This document shows positions 1 to 8,915 of a stretch of DNA of 64,000 bases, piece by piece (within the stretch, counting starts at the first letter, position 1; every line of letters begins with the position of its first letter). Position numbers and translations under genes: made by a program. The DNA is from an uncultured Alistipes sp. (GTDB taxonomy: Bacteria; Bacteroidota; Bacteroidia; Bacteroidales; Rikenellaceae), in NCBI GenBank assembly GCA_905213895.1, contig CAJMKE010000003.1, forward strand, positions 92,237-156,236, given 5' to 3'. Under the pieces are notes generated by a model. The model saw only the letters and a program-made list of their open reading frames with translations, did not search any database and was not told the DNA's origin.

Positions 1-2
1 TC

Positions 3-74
3 TCGACGCTCGAAGCGATTTGCCGTGAATTGAGATGCCAGCCGGGTGATATACTCGAATACGTGGACGATTGA
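3..74 (+). CDS. XRE-type helix-turn-helix regulator, 3' end only
   Basis: The first bases read in frame (codons from position 3, stop TGA at 72-74) as STLEAICRELRCQPGDILEY followed by VDD. This matches the C-terminal part of the short Cro/CI-type HTH regulators, where 'L..IC..L.CQPGDILEY' forms the last helices and is nearly invariant. Only about 23 residues lie in the window; the rest is upstream. It ends 31 bases before the likely start of the M16 protease, so the two could be co-transcribed. The family call rests on this short motif alone. Confidence 0.7.
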   Translation, partial: STLEAICRELRCQPGDILEYVDD

Positions 75-105
75 CAAACAATTTCATTTACATAAAAAGA
101 CAAGT

Positions 106-2934
106 ATGAAACGCTTTTTTACGCTTGCATCCGCACTTTTCATTGCGGCTGCAACAATCGCTCAAACAGCGAGCGTTCAGCCCGTCATTCCGGTGATACC
201 GAATGACCCGGCAGTACGCAAAGGAACGTTGGAGAACGGAATGACATACTACATCCGCCACAACGACAAACAGAAAAATCTCGCCGATTTCTACATCGTA
301 CACGACGTCGGCGCAATTCAGGAGAACGATTCGCAGCAGGGTCTGGCTCACTTTCTCGAACACATGGCATTCAACGGCACGAAGAATCTGCCGGGCAAGA
401 TGCTCATCGAATATCTCGAAAAGGTAGGCGTCAAATTCGGTGCGAACCTCAATGCAAGCACTTCGTGGGATGTTACGCAGTATCTGATGCGCGACGTTCC
501 GACCGTTCGCGAAGGCATCGTGGACAGTGCGCTGCTGGTTCTCCACGACTGGTCGAATTTCATCGCTCTCGAACCTAAGGAAATCGACTCCGAACGCGGC
601 GTCATCATGGAGGAGTTGCGTACCCGCGACAACGCACAGTGGCGTTCGATGGTTCAGTTCCTCAAAGCACTTACCAAGGGAACGAAATACGAGCACCGCA
701 ACCTTATCGGCTATCTCGACGGACTGAAATCGTTTGACCACAGCGACATCGAAGACTTCTACAATACGTGGTACCGTCCGGACTATCAGGCAGTAGTGGT
801 TGTCGGCGACATCGACGTGGACAAGGTGGAGAACAAAATCAAGACCTTGATGGCGGACATTCCTGCTTCGCAAGCCGACGCACCGCAGAAAGAGGTTATC
901 GTAGTGCCGGACAACAAGGAGCCTATCATTTCGATATTCACCGACCCCGAGATGCTCGAAAGCAGCGCGGCGATATACTGCAAGCACGAGGCTATGCCGA
1001 AGGATATGAACAACACCATTCTTTATGAAAAGGTTTCGCTCATCAACTCGCTCGGAAGCGCAATGGCTAATGCCCGTCTCAACGAAATCGCGATGAAGCC
1101 GAACGCTCCGTTCACTTCGGCATACATGTTCAACGGCGGTATAGGCATCTGCCCTACTCTCGAAACGCTCGTAATCAGCGTCAATACCAAGGATGGCGGA
1201 CTGGCTGCCGGTTTGGAGGCGGCATACACCGAATTGAAGCGCATCCGCGAACACGGATTCACGGATGGCGAATTTGAGCGTGCGCAGAACGACGTTCTCC
1301 GTCGCGAAGAGCGTGCATACACCAACCGCAACGACCGCAAGAATCAGGAATACGTTTCGCGCTACATCAGCAATTTCCGCCGCAACACTCCGATTCCGGA
1401 TGCCGAAACCGAGTGGAAACTCGACAGCGTATTGATTAAGACCATCTCGCTCGCCGAAGTCAATCAGTTGTTCAAGAACTACATCCACGACGACAATCAG
1501 GTAATCTCGATTGAAGCGCCAATCAAAGAAGGTGTGGCGAATCCGACCGAAGAGGACGTGAAGGCGATTATCGCCAAAGTAAATGCGGCGACCGTGGAGG
1601 CATACGCCGACAACACCGTCAAAGAGCCGCTTATCGCAAACGAAAAGGCACTCAAAGGCTCGCCGGTGAAGAAGACCGCAGTAAACGAGATTCTCGGCAC
1701 GACCGAATGGACGCTCAAAAACGGAATCAAGGTAATCGTAAAGCCTACGACATTCAAGGCTGATGAGGTTATCGTGAACATCCGCTCGCACGCCGGCATG
1801 TCGGCACTCAGCGACGAGGACTACCCTACCGCAAGTTTCTTCTATAATATAGTAAGCAATCAGGGTGTATCCAAGTTCTCGGCAACCGACCTGAAAAAGC
1901 AACTTTCGGGCAAGAGCGCACGTGTCGTGATGATGCCTACCGACTTCATGACGCAGATGGTAGGCAGCGGTTCGCCGAAAGACCTCGAAACGCTGTTGCA
2001 GTTGCAGTATCTCTACTTCACCGAGCCTCGTTTCAACAAGGACGATTTCGATGTTACCATCAACCAGTTCCGCAGTTATGTGGAGAATCTGAAAACCAGT
2101 CCTGACTACATTGCATCGAAGGAACTCACCAAGACTCTCTATGGCGACCATCCGCGCAAGCAGACCATGTCGCCGGAACTGCTCGACAAGATTTCGTTCG
2201 ACCGTCTGCCAGCCGTTTACAAGCAGTTGTACTCCAATGCCAAGAACTTTACCGTAACGATTGTCGGCAATGTGGATTTGGCGACACTCAAACCGCTCGT
2301 AGAGAAATACATCGGTTCGCTGCCTGTAACGAAAGACAAACTCGCGAGAGTCGATGACGGCGTAAGACCAGTAAAGGGCGTCGCCATCAACGATTTCAAG
2401 GCTCCGATGCAGCAGCCTAAGGTCGGTGTTTACCGCGTATTCACCGGCGAGATTCCTTACACGCTCGAAAATCAGGTCGCAATGACGTTCCTCTCGCAGG
2501 CGTTGAGTTCGCGCTACCTCATTTCGATTCGCGAGGAGAAGGGCGGAACTTACGGTGTAGGTGTACGCGGCAATATCCGTCCGGATTTCGAGGGCAACTA
2601 TATGCTCAACATCATTTTCGACACCAACGAGGAGATGGCGGACGAATTGAGCGAAATCGTAATGGACGAACTGAAAAAGATTGCCGAGGAGGGTCCGCTC
2701 ACCGAGGATGTCGAGAAGACGCGCCAGTTCCTGCTCAAAAACTGGAAGAACCAGATTGAGGACAACCAGTCGTGGCAGAATTTCATCGACGGCTACTATT
2801 ATCGCGGAATCGACCAGATTTCCAACTACGAGAATGTCGTAACGAACCTTACCAACGCCGATGTTCAGGCTTTGGCAAAGAAGATTCTCGAAGACAACAA
2901 CATGACATACGTCGTAATGCGTCCGGAGAAGTAA
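106..2934 (+). CDS. M16 family zinc metalloprotease (PqqL/insulinase-like), secreted
   Basis: A 942-residue double-module M16 peptidase. The open frame extends to 46, but that part overlaps the upstream gene; ATG at 106 begins a good signal peptide (MKRFFTLASALFIAAATIAQ), so it is preferred. The inverted zinc motif HFLEH lies at residues 82-86, followed about 70 residues later by the downstream glutamate region (EIDSERGVIMEEL). A second, catalytically inactive half begins near residue 530 (TEWTLKNGIKVIVKPT), with the R/Y substrate-binding region near REEKGGTYGVGV. Length and architecture fit bacterial periplasmic M16 proteins with two M16 core and two M16C domains. Role: clan ME peptidase cutting peptides in the periplasm. 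A strong terminator follows. Confidence 0.92.
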   Translation: MKRFFTLASALFIAAATIAQTASVQPVIPVIPNDPAVRKGTLENGMTYYIRHNDKQKNLADFYIVHDVGAIQENDSQQGLAHFLEHMAFNGTKNLPGKMLIEYLEKVGVKFGANLNASTSWDVTQYLMRDVPTVREGIVDSALLVLHDWSNFIALEPKEIDSERGVIMEELRTRDNAQWRSMVQFLKALTKGTKYEHRNLIGYLDGLKSFDHSDIEDFYNTWYRPDYQAVVVVGDIDVDKVENKIKTLMADIPASQADAPQKEVIVVPDNKEPIISIFTDPEMLESSAAIYCKHEAMPKDMNNTILYEKVSLINSLGSAMANARLNEIAMKPNAPFTSAYMFNGGIGICPTLETLVISVNTKDGGLAAGLEAAYTELKRIREHGFTDGEFERAQNDVLRREERAYTNRNDRKNQEYVSRYISNFRRNTPIPDAETEWKLDSVLIKTISLAEVNQLFKNYIHDDNQVISIEAPIKEGVANPTEEDVKAIIAKVNAATVEAYADNTVKEPLIANEKALKGSPVKKTAVNEILGTTEWTLKNGIKVIVKPTTFKADEVIVNIRSHAGMSALSDEDYPTASFFYNIVSNQGVSKFSATDLKKQLSGKSARVVMMPTDFMTQMVGSGSPKDLETLLQLQYLYFTEPRFNKDDFDVTINQFRSYVENLKTSPDYIASKELTKTLYGDHPRKQTMSPELLDKISFDRLPAVYKQLYSNAKNFTVTIVGNVDLATLKPLVEKYIGSLPVTKDKLARVDDGVRPVKGVAINDFKAPMQQPKVGVYRVFTGEIPYTLENQVAMTFLSQALSSRYLISIREEKGGTYGVGVRGNIRPDFEGNYMLNIIFDTNEEMADELSEIVMDELKKIAEEGPLTEDVEKTRQFLLKNWKNQIEDNQSWQNFIDGYYYRGIDQISNYENVVTNLTNADVQALAKKILEDNNMTYVVMRPEK

Positions 2935-2959
2935 TCGGATAACGATTCCAATTTGCGCT

Positions 2960-2992
2960 CTCCCGCCGGCAGAAAGCCGGCGGGAGTTTTCT
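2960..2992 (+). terminator. Rho-independent terminator after the M16 protease gene
   Basis: Perfect 11-bp inverted repeat CTCCCGCCGGC (2960-2970) and GCCGGCGGGAG (2976-2986) with an AGAAA loop, followed by TTTTCTT. It starts 25 bases after the stop codon. Confidence 0.9.
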
Positions 2993-3003
2993 TGTCTGTT
3001 AGA

Positions 3004-3049
3004 GCAGTAGCAGTAGCAGTAGCAGTAGCAGTAGCAGTAGCAGTAGCAG
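3004..3049. repeat. (GCAGTA)n hexanucleotide microsatellite
   Basis: Seven perfect copies of GCAGTA (3004-3045) plus a partial eighth (GCAG). It is intergenic, between the M16 terminator and a TTAAAG array. The unit is a multiple of three, so it makes spurious open frames (Val-Ala repeats) on one strand. Confidence 0.97.
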
Positions 3050-3063
3050 AACTCTCCCTACTC

Positions 3064-3108
3064 GACCTTAAAGACCTTAAAGACCTTAAAGACCTTAAAG
3101 ACCTTAAA
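3064..3108. repeat. Tandem repeat, GACCTTAAA x5 (TTAAGG-family array 1)
   Basis: Five perfect tandem copies of the 9-mer GACCTTAAA. It lies between two convergent genes. Related words (CTTTAAGG, GACCTTAAAG, AAGGACTTTAA) recur in five other intergenic regions of this window. Confidence 0.97.
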
Positions 3109-3120
3109 GCACTCCCATAC

Positions 3121-3159
3121 AAAAAATTCCGCGGCATCTTATGAAAGATGCCGCGGAAT
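3121..3159 (-). terminator. Terminator of the nuclease/TonB-receptor operon
   Basis: Perfect 15-bp inverted repeat ATTCCGCGGCATCTT (3126-3140) and its complement (3145-3159) with a 4-base loop. Six A residues (3121-3126) on the left supply the U-tract for the leftward transcript. It sits 20 bases after the stop of the DUF5689 lipoprotein gene. Confidence 0.88.
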
Positions 3160-3179
3160 CCATAATACCCGAACCGGAA

Positions 3180-4874
3180 TTAGTCCTGACCGCCCGCTTC
3201 GTCGTCGTCCTCGCCGACCCACGATACGTAGTAGGAATCCTTCTCCTTGTCGTATGTGCTTGCCGGAATTGCGATACGCCACGTATAAGGCTCGCTGCTC
3301 AACACGAGTGAGCCGTCAGCCGCAGCAAGATACCTGTCGCCATAACCGATAGTGTAATACTGTCCCGATATGTTTTTCAGGTCGAAAGCATATTCCGAAC
3401 CGAAATCGAAGCAGTTGTCGGCAACCGTAACGATATCGGTCGTAACGCTGTCGCCGCTCACTTTAACTGCATGCCATACCGTAGCATCGCCCGACGTTAC
3501 GCCGAATACCAGCGCACTCGCAAGAGCCGCATAAGACGGATAATTGACGAACTTATCGAAATCGCCGTCGGTATATCGCGTAAAGAATGTCGGTCTGATG
3601 ACCGAAGCCTCCTCCGCCGATTCGCGGTCGATAACCACAGTACGGGAATTGTCCAAATCGTATGCGATAAAACTTCTGTCCTTCGGATTCGCGACATAAT
3701 ATGTGCCGTCGCTTCCGTCCGGAGTCAAAGCCTTCACCTGTGCCGCCGAAAGATAATCGTTTTCATCGAAATGAATGTCGGTATAACGGCTAATCGACAA
3801 CTGGTAAGCACCGTAGTTGTAGGTCCATGACTTGGAGTAAATGCCGTAAATCGCAAGCATATCGCCTTTCGCGCCATTCTTCACTATCGGACGGCTCGCA
3901 AAGCGCGAATAGCCGCTGGTACGCAGCGAATATGCGCCGGCATTCATTCCGCTCGACGGCGGTGTGGCGAGATAGGAGAACAAGACCGAACCGTAAAGGC
4001 ATTTTCCTGCAACGGAGTATGCCCAGTTGTACCAAGGTTTGGTCAGAATGCCGTTGGCATAGTTCATATTCTCGGTATACAGCCAACTCGGATAGATATT
4101 GTCGCCGATTCCGCTTACGGTCTGTCCCTTCTGGTCCATAACGCCGGCATACATGCAACTGATGCCCTTGAACAGCACGAGGCGTCCGAGCATCTCGCGA
4201 CCGCCGATACCGTTTATAGACGAATAGTTCGTCGCATCGATTACCAGAATATCTTCACCCTCTTTGAGCGTCGTCGTTTCGCCAACGAACACATGCTCGG
4301 CGATAACCGTCAGATTGTCGATAGCCGAATTGGCGTAGAACTTATGTTCGTCGCGCTTGTTGAACGAGTCGGTAGGACCGGCACCGATAGAGAGCATCAT
4401 GCGGTAGTTGCCGATGAACAAATCCTTGACACGGACATAGACATACGACGAAGGAATCTCGATAGGAGAAACCGACCAGTCGTAGTCGCCCATGTAGTAT
4501 TTGAGGTAGTTTCCGGTCGTCAGGCGAACCTCGATGGCACCGGTATCGTCGAGCAGATAGAGCGACTTGTAAATGTTGCCCTGCTCGTCGTTCGAAATCA
4601 CCTTGCCGCGGATGTAGTAATCCTCCTCGAACTGATAGTATTTGGTATTCTGCCAACTGCTGTTCTCGCCGCCGACGAACTGCGGGTCGTTGGTCTTCTC
4701 CGCATATATCTGCTTCAACTGTTCGATTGTGCGGTATTGGCAATCCGGAAACGCCTCTTGGAACGCCTGCTCCGAATCGTAGGTTACCATCGGCGGAACA
4801 TCTCCGAAATCGCTGTAACAACTCGACATTAAAATGCCGACCGACAACATCAATATATATTTATATAATTTCAT
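3180..4874 (-). CDS. DUF5689 domain lipoprotein
   Basis: A 564-residue predicted lipoprotein (signal MKLYKYILMLSVGILMSSC, lipobox SSC at residue 19). Residues 80-130 carry the DUF5689-type OB-like strand pattern (YYIRGKVISNDEQGNIYKSL, then LYLLDDTGAIEVRL). The C-terminal half contains further beta-rich sequence (about residues 380-555) with no family I recognise. It is the last gene of a five-gene minus-strand operon, 26 bases after the TonB-dependent receptor gene. By position it resembles the surface lipoprotein that pairs with a receptor as SusD does with SusC, although it is not SusD-like. Function is inferred from context: surface ligand binding. Confidence 0.8.
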   Translation of the reverse strand: MKLYKYILMLSVGILMSSCYSDFGDVPPMVTYDSEQAFQEAFPDCQYRTIEQLKQIYAEKTNDPQFVGGENSSWQNTKYYQFEEDYYIRGKVISNDEQGNIYKSLYLLDDTGAIEVRLTTGNYLKYYMGDYDWSVSPIEIPSSYVYVRVKDLFIGNYRMMLSIGAGPTDSFNKRDEHKFYANSAIDNLTVIAEHVFVGETTTLKEGEDILVIDATNYSSINGIGGREMLGRLVLFKGISCMYAGVMDQKGQTVSGIGDNIYPSWLYTENMNYANGILTKPWYNWAYSVAGKCLYGSVLFSYLATPPSSGMNAGAYSLRTSGYSRFASRPIVKNGAKGDMLAIYGIYSKSWTYNYGAYQLSISRYTDIHFDENDYLSAAQVKALTPDGSDGTYYVANPKDRSFIAYDLDNSRTVVIDRESAEEASVIRPTFFTRYTDGDFDKFVNYPSYAALASALVFGVTSGDATVWHAVKVSGDSVTTDIVTVADNCFDFGSEYAFDLKNISGQYYTIGYGDRYLAAADGSLVLSSEPYTWRIAIPASTYDKEKDSYYVSWVGEDDDEAGGQD

Positions 4875-4900
4875 AATCGTCTGTTTTATCAGTTAAACCA

Positions 4901-7834
4901 TTAGAATCGGAAATAGACGTTCAGATAATAAGTCGTTCCGTACATGTAGAAATACTTGGAGTCGAACTTGGTATAATTGGTGAACCTTGCTATCGTCGGG
5001 TCGCCCTTGTAGTCGGATACGATGTTAGGACCGTAGAATTTGCTCAATCGCATCTGTTCGTAACCTCCGGTGCGGAACGTGCGGTTGTTGAGCAGGTTCT
5101 TGATGTCGAAACTGAATCCGAGCGTATACTTGTACTTGATGTACCAGTTCTTTCCGACACTGAGATTGAGCGTATAGGCATCCTTCAACCGCTCCTCCGC
5201 CTTGATTTTGGCGATTTTGGTGCCGATTTCCTGCTTCTGCGCACCCCACATGTCATCGTAACTTGCGTAACCGAGAGCCTCGACATAGATGCTCGTAAGT
5301 TTGTCGGCAAGATACTGAGTACGGTACATCGGGTTCATCGAAAGGTAGGTATCCATGTAGTAGTTGAAATCGACGGATGCGAACCAGTTGTGAGGACCGC
5401 GATACGAAAGACCGACGTTGAACGCCTTCTGAGGCGTGCTTTCGATATAGTAGTTCTTCCAGTTCACCGAACTCTCGACCTTCACGGTCGCGCTGTTATC
5501 GACGATTTGAACGAATTTCGGGTTCGAAGTGTAGCGGTAATCGCCGACACTGACGGCACCGTTGAGCGAGATGCCTGCACCGAGAGGTATGGTCAATCCC
5601 AGTTCGATACCCATATAGCGTTTGTCGATGCCGCTCATCGCGAAGTTGGTATAGGACGACTGCAAATCGTCGTAGAACGAAATGACTTTCGACTGGTCGT
5701 TGATTTTGGTGTAGTAACCCGACAGGCGAGCCTTAATCCACGGCAATCTGAGATGGTAGGTAATATCCGCACCGAACACCTTCTCGGTATCGAGACCCGG
5801 TGTTACCTGATTACGTGTACGTGCAGACACGAAAGCATCGCGGAAATGCGGGGCATTCTGCAAATGGGCGATATTTGCTTCGAGGACGTGCGCTCCGGAG
5901 AACTGATAGCGGAAACTTCCCTTCACCTTATACGTAAAATAGTTCAGGTGCTTGGAATCGCCATACGAATCGGTCGGGAACAGACCTTTGCGCCACAGAC
6001 CCTGACGCCACATCGACGAGAAACCCGCCTCGGCTCCGAGATTCATGGTAAATCCGCCGACGTTATAGTTGTACATCGCCCACAACTGCCCCTGACGGAC
6101 GTGCGCATAATAGTCGTAGCCGATTTTGTCGCCCTCTTTCGCCAGACGCGGATGACCGTATTTCTCATAATAATCGAGGTCGTTCTGATAAGCGAGCGTA
6201 TTCGAACCGAAATCGCGCACCGCAAACTTGTCTATATCGAGCCAATAGCCGCCGCCGAGCAGGTCTTTCACCTTGTCGTAGTATTCGGTGCGATTGACAC
6301 GAGCCTTGATTCCGCCCGTAATTTTAGAATTGTTCTTGAATACGTGGTCTACCGCCAATGAAATGTTGTAGTCTATCTGGTCGGTATGACGCTCCTCCAC
6401 GATATTGCTCGAACGCGTCATGGTCGTGCTGTATTTGTCGTTGATGCTGCCAAGACCGCGGTTGATATTTACCAGACCGTCCCAGTCAATCATTCCCGTC
6501 CAGTCTTCCGCCGCCTCGTTCATCTTGTTGGCATAGGTTTCGAGCGTAACATCCGTATACTTTTCGTTCGACAGACCGTAGTTGTCGATAATGTTGTTTA
6601 TATCCTGCATGTCCTGCAAACGGTTGCCGTAGAACGACGGCAGATAACGGTAGTAGTCCGGACGAGGGTCTGGACCGTCAGCCCAAGTCAAAGCCGAATA
6701 GCCGTTGAATCCGAAACGCACCGAGGTAGCGGCACGCAAACGGGTATTGTCCGAAATCTGATACTCGTAATTGAGCATGATTATCGGTTCGTGGGTGTTG
6801 CGGACACGCGAGTTGCGCAACTTGCCGCCCTGATAGCCGACATTCGGATTGTAGTAGTTGCTGCCGAACAGGTCGTATGCCTCCTGCGTCGAAGCCTGCT
6901 GCGCGCCACGCTGCGTCGGTGCGCCGAGAACTGTCAATGCGAGATTGTGTCCGCCGCCGAAGTTCTTCTCCGCCGATGCGAAATAGCCGAAACCGTTGTA
7001 GTAGACACCGTCCACATAACCGTTATAGCCCTGACGCGTCGAGAACGAGAATCCGTAAGACCATCCGTTGTCGAGCATACCCGAAGCGTAGGTTACCATC
7101 GCACGCAGTCTGTACATCGCATTTCCGGTCGAAAGGCTTGCGCGGAAGCCCTTGCGCATCTGCGAAGCACGGGCAAGGATATTGGTCGTTCCGGCAATTC
7201 CGCCGAGCCCCATATCGCCGGACGTAAGTCCCGACGTATTTTCCTGATTGCGCGTAGCATCGTTCAGACCCGTCCACAACGACCACGGACCGTAGCCAGT
7301 CAGTGCGTCGTTGAAGCGGATGCCGTTCAGATACACGTCGGTGTACTGCGAATCGTAACCGCGGACATTGAAACGCATTTCGCTGAATTTGTACGAAGCA
7401 ATCGAATTGAAAATGTCTTTCGACGCCGACAAAGACGAAGGCAGCGACTGCGAGTCGCCCGACGAATCGACATCGGTGTCGAGTTCGGCGAACACCGCAT
7501 CGTCCACACCTCCGGCAGGACGCACGATGTCAGGGACGAGGACGACACTGTTTATGTCCTTCACGATTTTATCGACGCGCACCTTCAACGTCAAAGGTTC
7601 GAAGTCCTGAATCTCGAATTTCAGGTCGTAATCGCCTCTTTCTATACCGTCGAAAACAAAGCGTCCGTCCTTGTCGGATACAGTCTCCAATCCGAGCGAA
7701 GGTATGGAGACCTTCACGTTTCCGATGGCATCACGCGAGCCGCGAGATACTACCGTACCCTTAACTCCACCCTCTTGGGCATACGCCGAGAATGCGAAAA
7801 GAGCACAAATTAGGAGTAATAGATTTCTCTTCAT
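4901..7834 (-). CDS. TonB-dependent receptor with carboxypeptidase-like N-terminal domain
   Basis: A 977-residue outer-membrane receptor: signal peptide ending AFSAYAQE; a CarboxypepD_reg-like beta-sandwich (about residues 23-100, GGVKGTVVSRGSRDAIGNVK); a plug domain (about 120-240, with FNVRGYDSQYTDVYLNGIRF); and a long 22-strand-type barrel ending in the aromatic residue of YFRF. Receptors of this kind import large or scarce ligands using TonB energy. Here it is flanked by two secreted nuclease-type enzymes and DUF5689 lipoproteins, suggesting nucleic-acid-derived ligands or phosphate (inference). It is a paralogue of the protein at 45709-48198, sharing segments such as DLLGG-Y--DID and GD--GYDY. 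Confidence 0.9.
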   Translation of the reverse strand: MKRNLLLLICALFAFSAYAQEGGVKGTVVSRGSRDAIGNVKVSIPSLGLETVSDKDGRFVFDGIERGDYDLKFEIQDFEPLTLKVRVDKIVKDINSVVLVPDIVRPAGGVDDAVFAELDTDVDSSGDSQSLPSSLSASKDIFNSIASYKFSEMRFNVRGYDSQYTDVYLNGIRFNDALTGYGPWSLWTGLNDATRNQENTSGLTSGDMGLGGIAGTTNILARASQMRKGFRASLSTGNAMYRLRAMVTYASGMLDNGWSYGFSFSTRQGYNGYVDGVYYNGFGYFASAEKNFGGGHNLALTVLGAPTQRGAQQASTQEAYDLFGSNYYNPNVGYQGGKLRNSRVRNTHEPIIMLNYEYQISDNTRLRAATSVRFGFNGYSALTWADGPDPRPDYYRYLPSFYGNRLQDMQDINNIIDNYGLSNEKYTDVTLETYANKMNEAAEDWTGMIDWDGLVNINRGLGSINDKYSTTMTRSSNIVEERHTDQIDYNISLAVDHVFKNNSKITGGIKARVNRTEYYDKVKDLLGGGYWLDIDKFAVRDFGSNTLAYQNDLDYYEKYGHPRLAKEGDKIGYDYYAHVRQGQLWAMYNYNVGGFTMNLGAEAGFSSMWRQGLWRKGLFPTDSYGDSKHLNYFTYKVKGSFRYQFSGAHVLEANIAHLQNAPHFRDAFVSARTRNQVTPGLDTEKVFGADITYHLRLPWIKARLSGYYTKINDQSKVISFYDDLQSSYTNFAMSGIDKRYMGIELGLTIPLGAGISLNGAVSVGDYRYTSNPKFVQIVDNSATVKVESSVNWKNYYIESTPQKAFNVGLSYRGPHNWFASVDFNYYMDTYLSMNPMYRTQYLADKLTSIYVEALGYASYDDMWGAQKQEIGTKIAKIKAEERLKDAYTLNLSVGKNWYIKYKYTLGFSFDIKNLLNNRTFRTGGYEQMRLSKFYGPNIVSDYKGDPTIARFTNYTKFDSKYFYMYGTTYYLNVYFRF

Positions 7835-7839
7835 AGATA

Positions 7840-8886
7840 TTATTTAGTTGTTTGTTTACCTATATAGATATATACGGGGAAGTGGTCGCTGAATCCGTCC
7901 TGGAAATTGGTTCCGACGAACGTACGCAGCGGATAACCGCGATACTGTCCCGACTGCTGCACCATATAAGGGCGGCGGAAAATATAGCCGTTGTATTTCG
8001 AGCCGTCCGACTTTTTCAGACGCAGTCCCTCCTTGTCGTTCACGAGATTCTCGCTGACGATGATATTGTCGAACAGGTTCCACGAATCCTGATAAGCGAG
8101 AGTACCCATACCGGCTTTGAAAACGTCGATGAACGGATTGTAGAAATCGCCGGTTTGAAGGTCCTTGACTTTCGCTTTCGCTCCGAGGCAGTCCGGGTCG
8201 ACGATGCTCTTGTCGGTGGCATCGTCGTTAAGGTCGCCCATAATCACCACCTTGGTAGACGGATTGTTTTTCAGAACCGAGTCCTTAATCATGCGAATCG
8301 CGCGACCCGCCGCCTCACGTTTAGGCGACGAAGCCTCCTTGCCGCCCAGTCGCGACGGCCAGTGCGAAACGAGGAAGAAGAACGGCTCGTCATCTATCGT
8401 TCCCCACATCGTAACGAAACCGCGGGTGAGGAAATTCGGCTGACCGGGCATCTTGAACGGAATTTCGGCACTGCCCTCCAACTTGAAAATATCGGGACGG
8501 TAGAGGAATCCGACATCGATGCCTCGGCGGTCCGGCGAATCGTAATGCACGATACGATAGTTGGCGGGAGCGAGTTTAGGAGTCGACACGATGTCCTCCA
8601 ACACGCCGCGCGTTTCGACCTCCGAAACACCGATTACGGCAGGATAGGTTTTCTGCACGGATGCTATATCAAATAACACGCGCTCCATGTTGTTGAGTTT
8701 CTTGTTATACTTTACGGTATTCCACTTGCGGGAGCCGTCTGGGGTAAACTCGTCGTCGCGGGTTTCGGGGTCGTTAATCGTATCGAAAAAGTTTTCGAGG
8801 TTATAGAAAACGACCATATACGGTTTCTGCGCGAATATCGCGAAGAAGACCGATACCATCAGCAGGGTTAAAAATGTTTTTTTCAT
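7840..8886 (-). CDS. Secreted endonuclease/exonuclease/phosphatase (EEP) family protein
   Basis: A 348-residue protein with an N-terminal signal (MKKTFLTLLMVSVFFAIFAQ). EEP-fold motifs appear in order: YNLENFFD (Mg-binding Asn), GVSEVE (metal-binding Glu), RGIDVGFLY, SHWPSR (catalytic His), MGDLNDD (Asp/Asn pair), FDNIIVS and the terminal SDHFPV (Asp-His). All catalytic positions of the fold are present. The family cuts phosphodiester or phosphomonoester bonds in DNA, RNA, sphingomyelin or phosphoinositides. Its place between a NUC1-type nuclease (30 bases upstream) and a TonB receptor (5 bases downstream) favours nucleic-acid breakdown in the periplasm or outside the cell. Substrate unproven. 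Confidence 0.85.
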   Translation of the reverse strand: MKKTFLTLLMVSVFFAIFAQKPYMVVFYNLENFFDTINDPETRDDEFTPDGSRKWNTVKYNKKLNNMERVLFDIASVQKTYPAVIGVSEVETRGVLEDIVSTPKLAPANYRIVHYDSPDRRGIDVGFLYRPDIFKLEGSAEIPFKMPGQPNFLTRGFVTMWGTIDDEPFFFLVSHWPSRLGGKEASSPKREAAGRAIRMIKDSVLKNNPSTKVVIMGDLNDDATDKSIVDPDCLGAKAKVKDLQTGDFYNPFIDVFKAGMGTLAYQDSWNLFDNIIVSENLVNDKEGLRLKKSDGSKYNGYIFRRPYMVQQSGQYRGYPLRTFVGTNFQDGFSDHFPVYIYIGKQTTK

Positions 8887-8915
8887 ATATTTTTAATTTT
8901 CTTTTAATTCCGTTA

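Noticed and set aside
88..2151. Long minus-strand open frame (687 codons) opposite the M16 gene
   Set aside because: Arg/Val/His-rich shadow of the plus-strand M16 protease; no domain and no promoter of its own.
3064..3108. Possible CRISPR array
   Set aside because: Units are 9 bases with no spacers; no cas genes in the window.
2865..3144. Open frames with Val-Ala, Leu-Arg-Ser or Leu-Lys-Asp repeats on both strands
   Set aside because: Created by the GCAGTA and GACCTTAAA repeats plus terminators; no real coding signal.
4901..7834. Classical SusC/SusD pair
   Set aside because: The receptor lacks a SusD partner; the neighbouring lipoproteins show DUF5689 and BACON-like features, without SusD-type helical repeats.
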